A stretch of DNA of 64,000 nucleotides from Streptosporangium nondiastaticum (lineage in GTDB: Bacteria; Actinomycetota; Actinomycetes; Streptomycetales; Streptomycetaceae), in assembly GCF_003011965.1 (NCBI RefSeq), contig NZ_PXWG01000008.1, forward strand, positions 1 to 64,000, read 5' to 3'. The translations under genes were made by a program, and so were the position numbers. The notes below the pieces were generated by a model. The model was given only the letters and a program-made list of their open reading frames with translations, did no database searches and was not told the origin of the DNA. This document shows, in pieces, positions 63,853-64,000 of the stretch; position 1 is the stretch's first letter, and each line of letters begins with the position of its first letter.

Positions 63853-64000
63853 CTAGGCGGCCGCGGCCTCGTCCACCTCACGCAGGAAGGCCGGCAGACG
63901 GTCGTTGAACACCTTCACCGGGATGCCGTGCCCGGCGCCGGGCACGATCTCCGTCCGCACGCCCGGGATCAGCCGCCGCGCCCGCCCCTCGGCCCGCCGC
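63853..64000 (-). CDS. Alpha/beta hydrolase, C-terminal end (cut by the window edge)
   Basis: Only the last 49 codons are visible. They read VRTEIVPGAGHGIPVKV, then FNDRLPAFLREVDEAAAA and a TAG stop. The segment with GAGHGIP is the usual end of alpha/beta hydrolases, where this His is the third member of the catalytic triad. The gene begins beyond the window, so the nucleophile and the exact class (esterase, haloperoxidase-like or other) cannot be judged. Confidence 0.75.
   Translation of the reverse strand, partial: RRAEGRARRLIPGVRTEIVPGAGHGIPVKVFNDRLPAFLREVDEAAAA

Overview
The window is about 64 kb of very GC-rich DNA with GC-biased third codon positions, GTG and TTG starts, Shine-Dalgarno sites of the AGGAG type, and families typical of Streptomyces (XRE/DUF397 pair, ROK regulator, NgcEFG-type chitobiose transporter, a probable DasR box). 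From memory the conserved genes (fadAB, dxs, xylFGH/rok7B7, ngcEFG, acnA) follow the order of the S. coelicolor SCO6027-SCO5999 region, so this looks like a core chromosomal arm segment of a Streptomyces or close relative with accessory genes inserted between core operons. No tRNA, rRNA or CRISPR array was seen.

Layout. 0.3-3.7 kb: two-gene fatty-acid beta-oxidation operon. 3.7-12 kb: accessory signalling genes: XRE/DUF397 pair, a coiled-coil membrane protein with an SH3-like partner, a degenerate Ser/Thr kinase with an extracytoplasmic domain, a mycothiol-linked DsbA-fold protein and a membrane NACHT NTPase. 12-19.3 kb: a poly-gamma-glutamate type capBC locus with a two-module extracytoplasmic sensor-like protein, a NlpC/P60 hydrolase and a divergent secreted protein of unknown function. 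19.3-32.2 kb: secreted tachylectin-like protein, a 9.9-kb Rhs polymorphic toxin with Hint and a HYD1-type ADP-ribosyltransferase tip, its immunity gene and a decayed integrase tail. 32.2-38 kb: secondary metabolism of the core type (APC permease, Dxs). 38-43 kb: xylose-type ABC transporter with Rok7B7-like regulator. 43-49.2 kb: secreted proteins (ALF repeats, SGNH hydrolase with FG-GAP repeats, acyltransferase, His/Asp-rich protein). 49.2-58.4 kb: NgcEFG-like transporter divergent from a GH92 alpha-mannosidase, and an FG-GAP protein. 58.4-60.5 kb: a compact three-gene unit of two paralogous small peptides plus an M50 membrane protease with a PqqD-like N-terminus. 60.6-63.4 kb: aconitase. 63.85-64 kb: the end of an alpha/beta hydrolase.

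The most interesting candidate for an undescribed system is the peptide/M50 unit at 58.5-60.5 kb: both peptides share a leader-like motif and a conserved two-cysteine tail, and the protease carries an RRE-like domain. Also notable are the capBC locus, the pseudokinase, the Rhs toxin cassette with its GC drop and integrase relic, and a genome-wide looking tendency to 9-bp-period minisatellites at gene ends.
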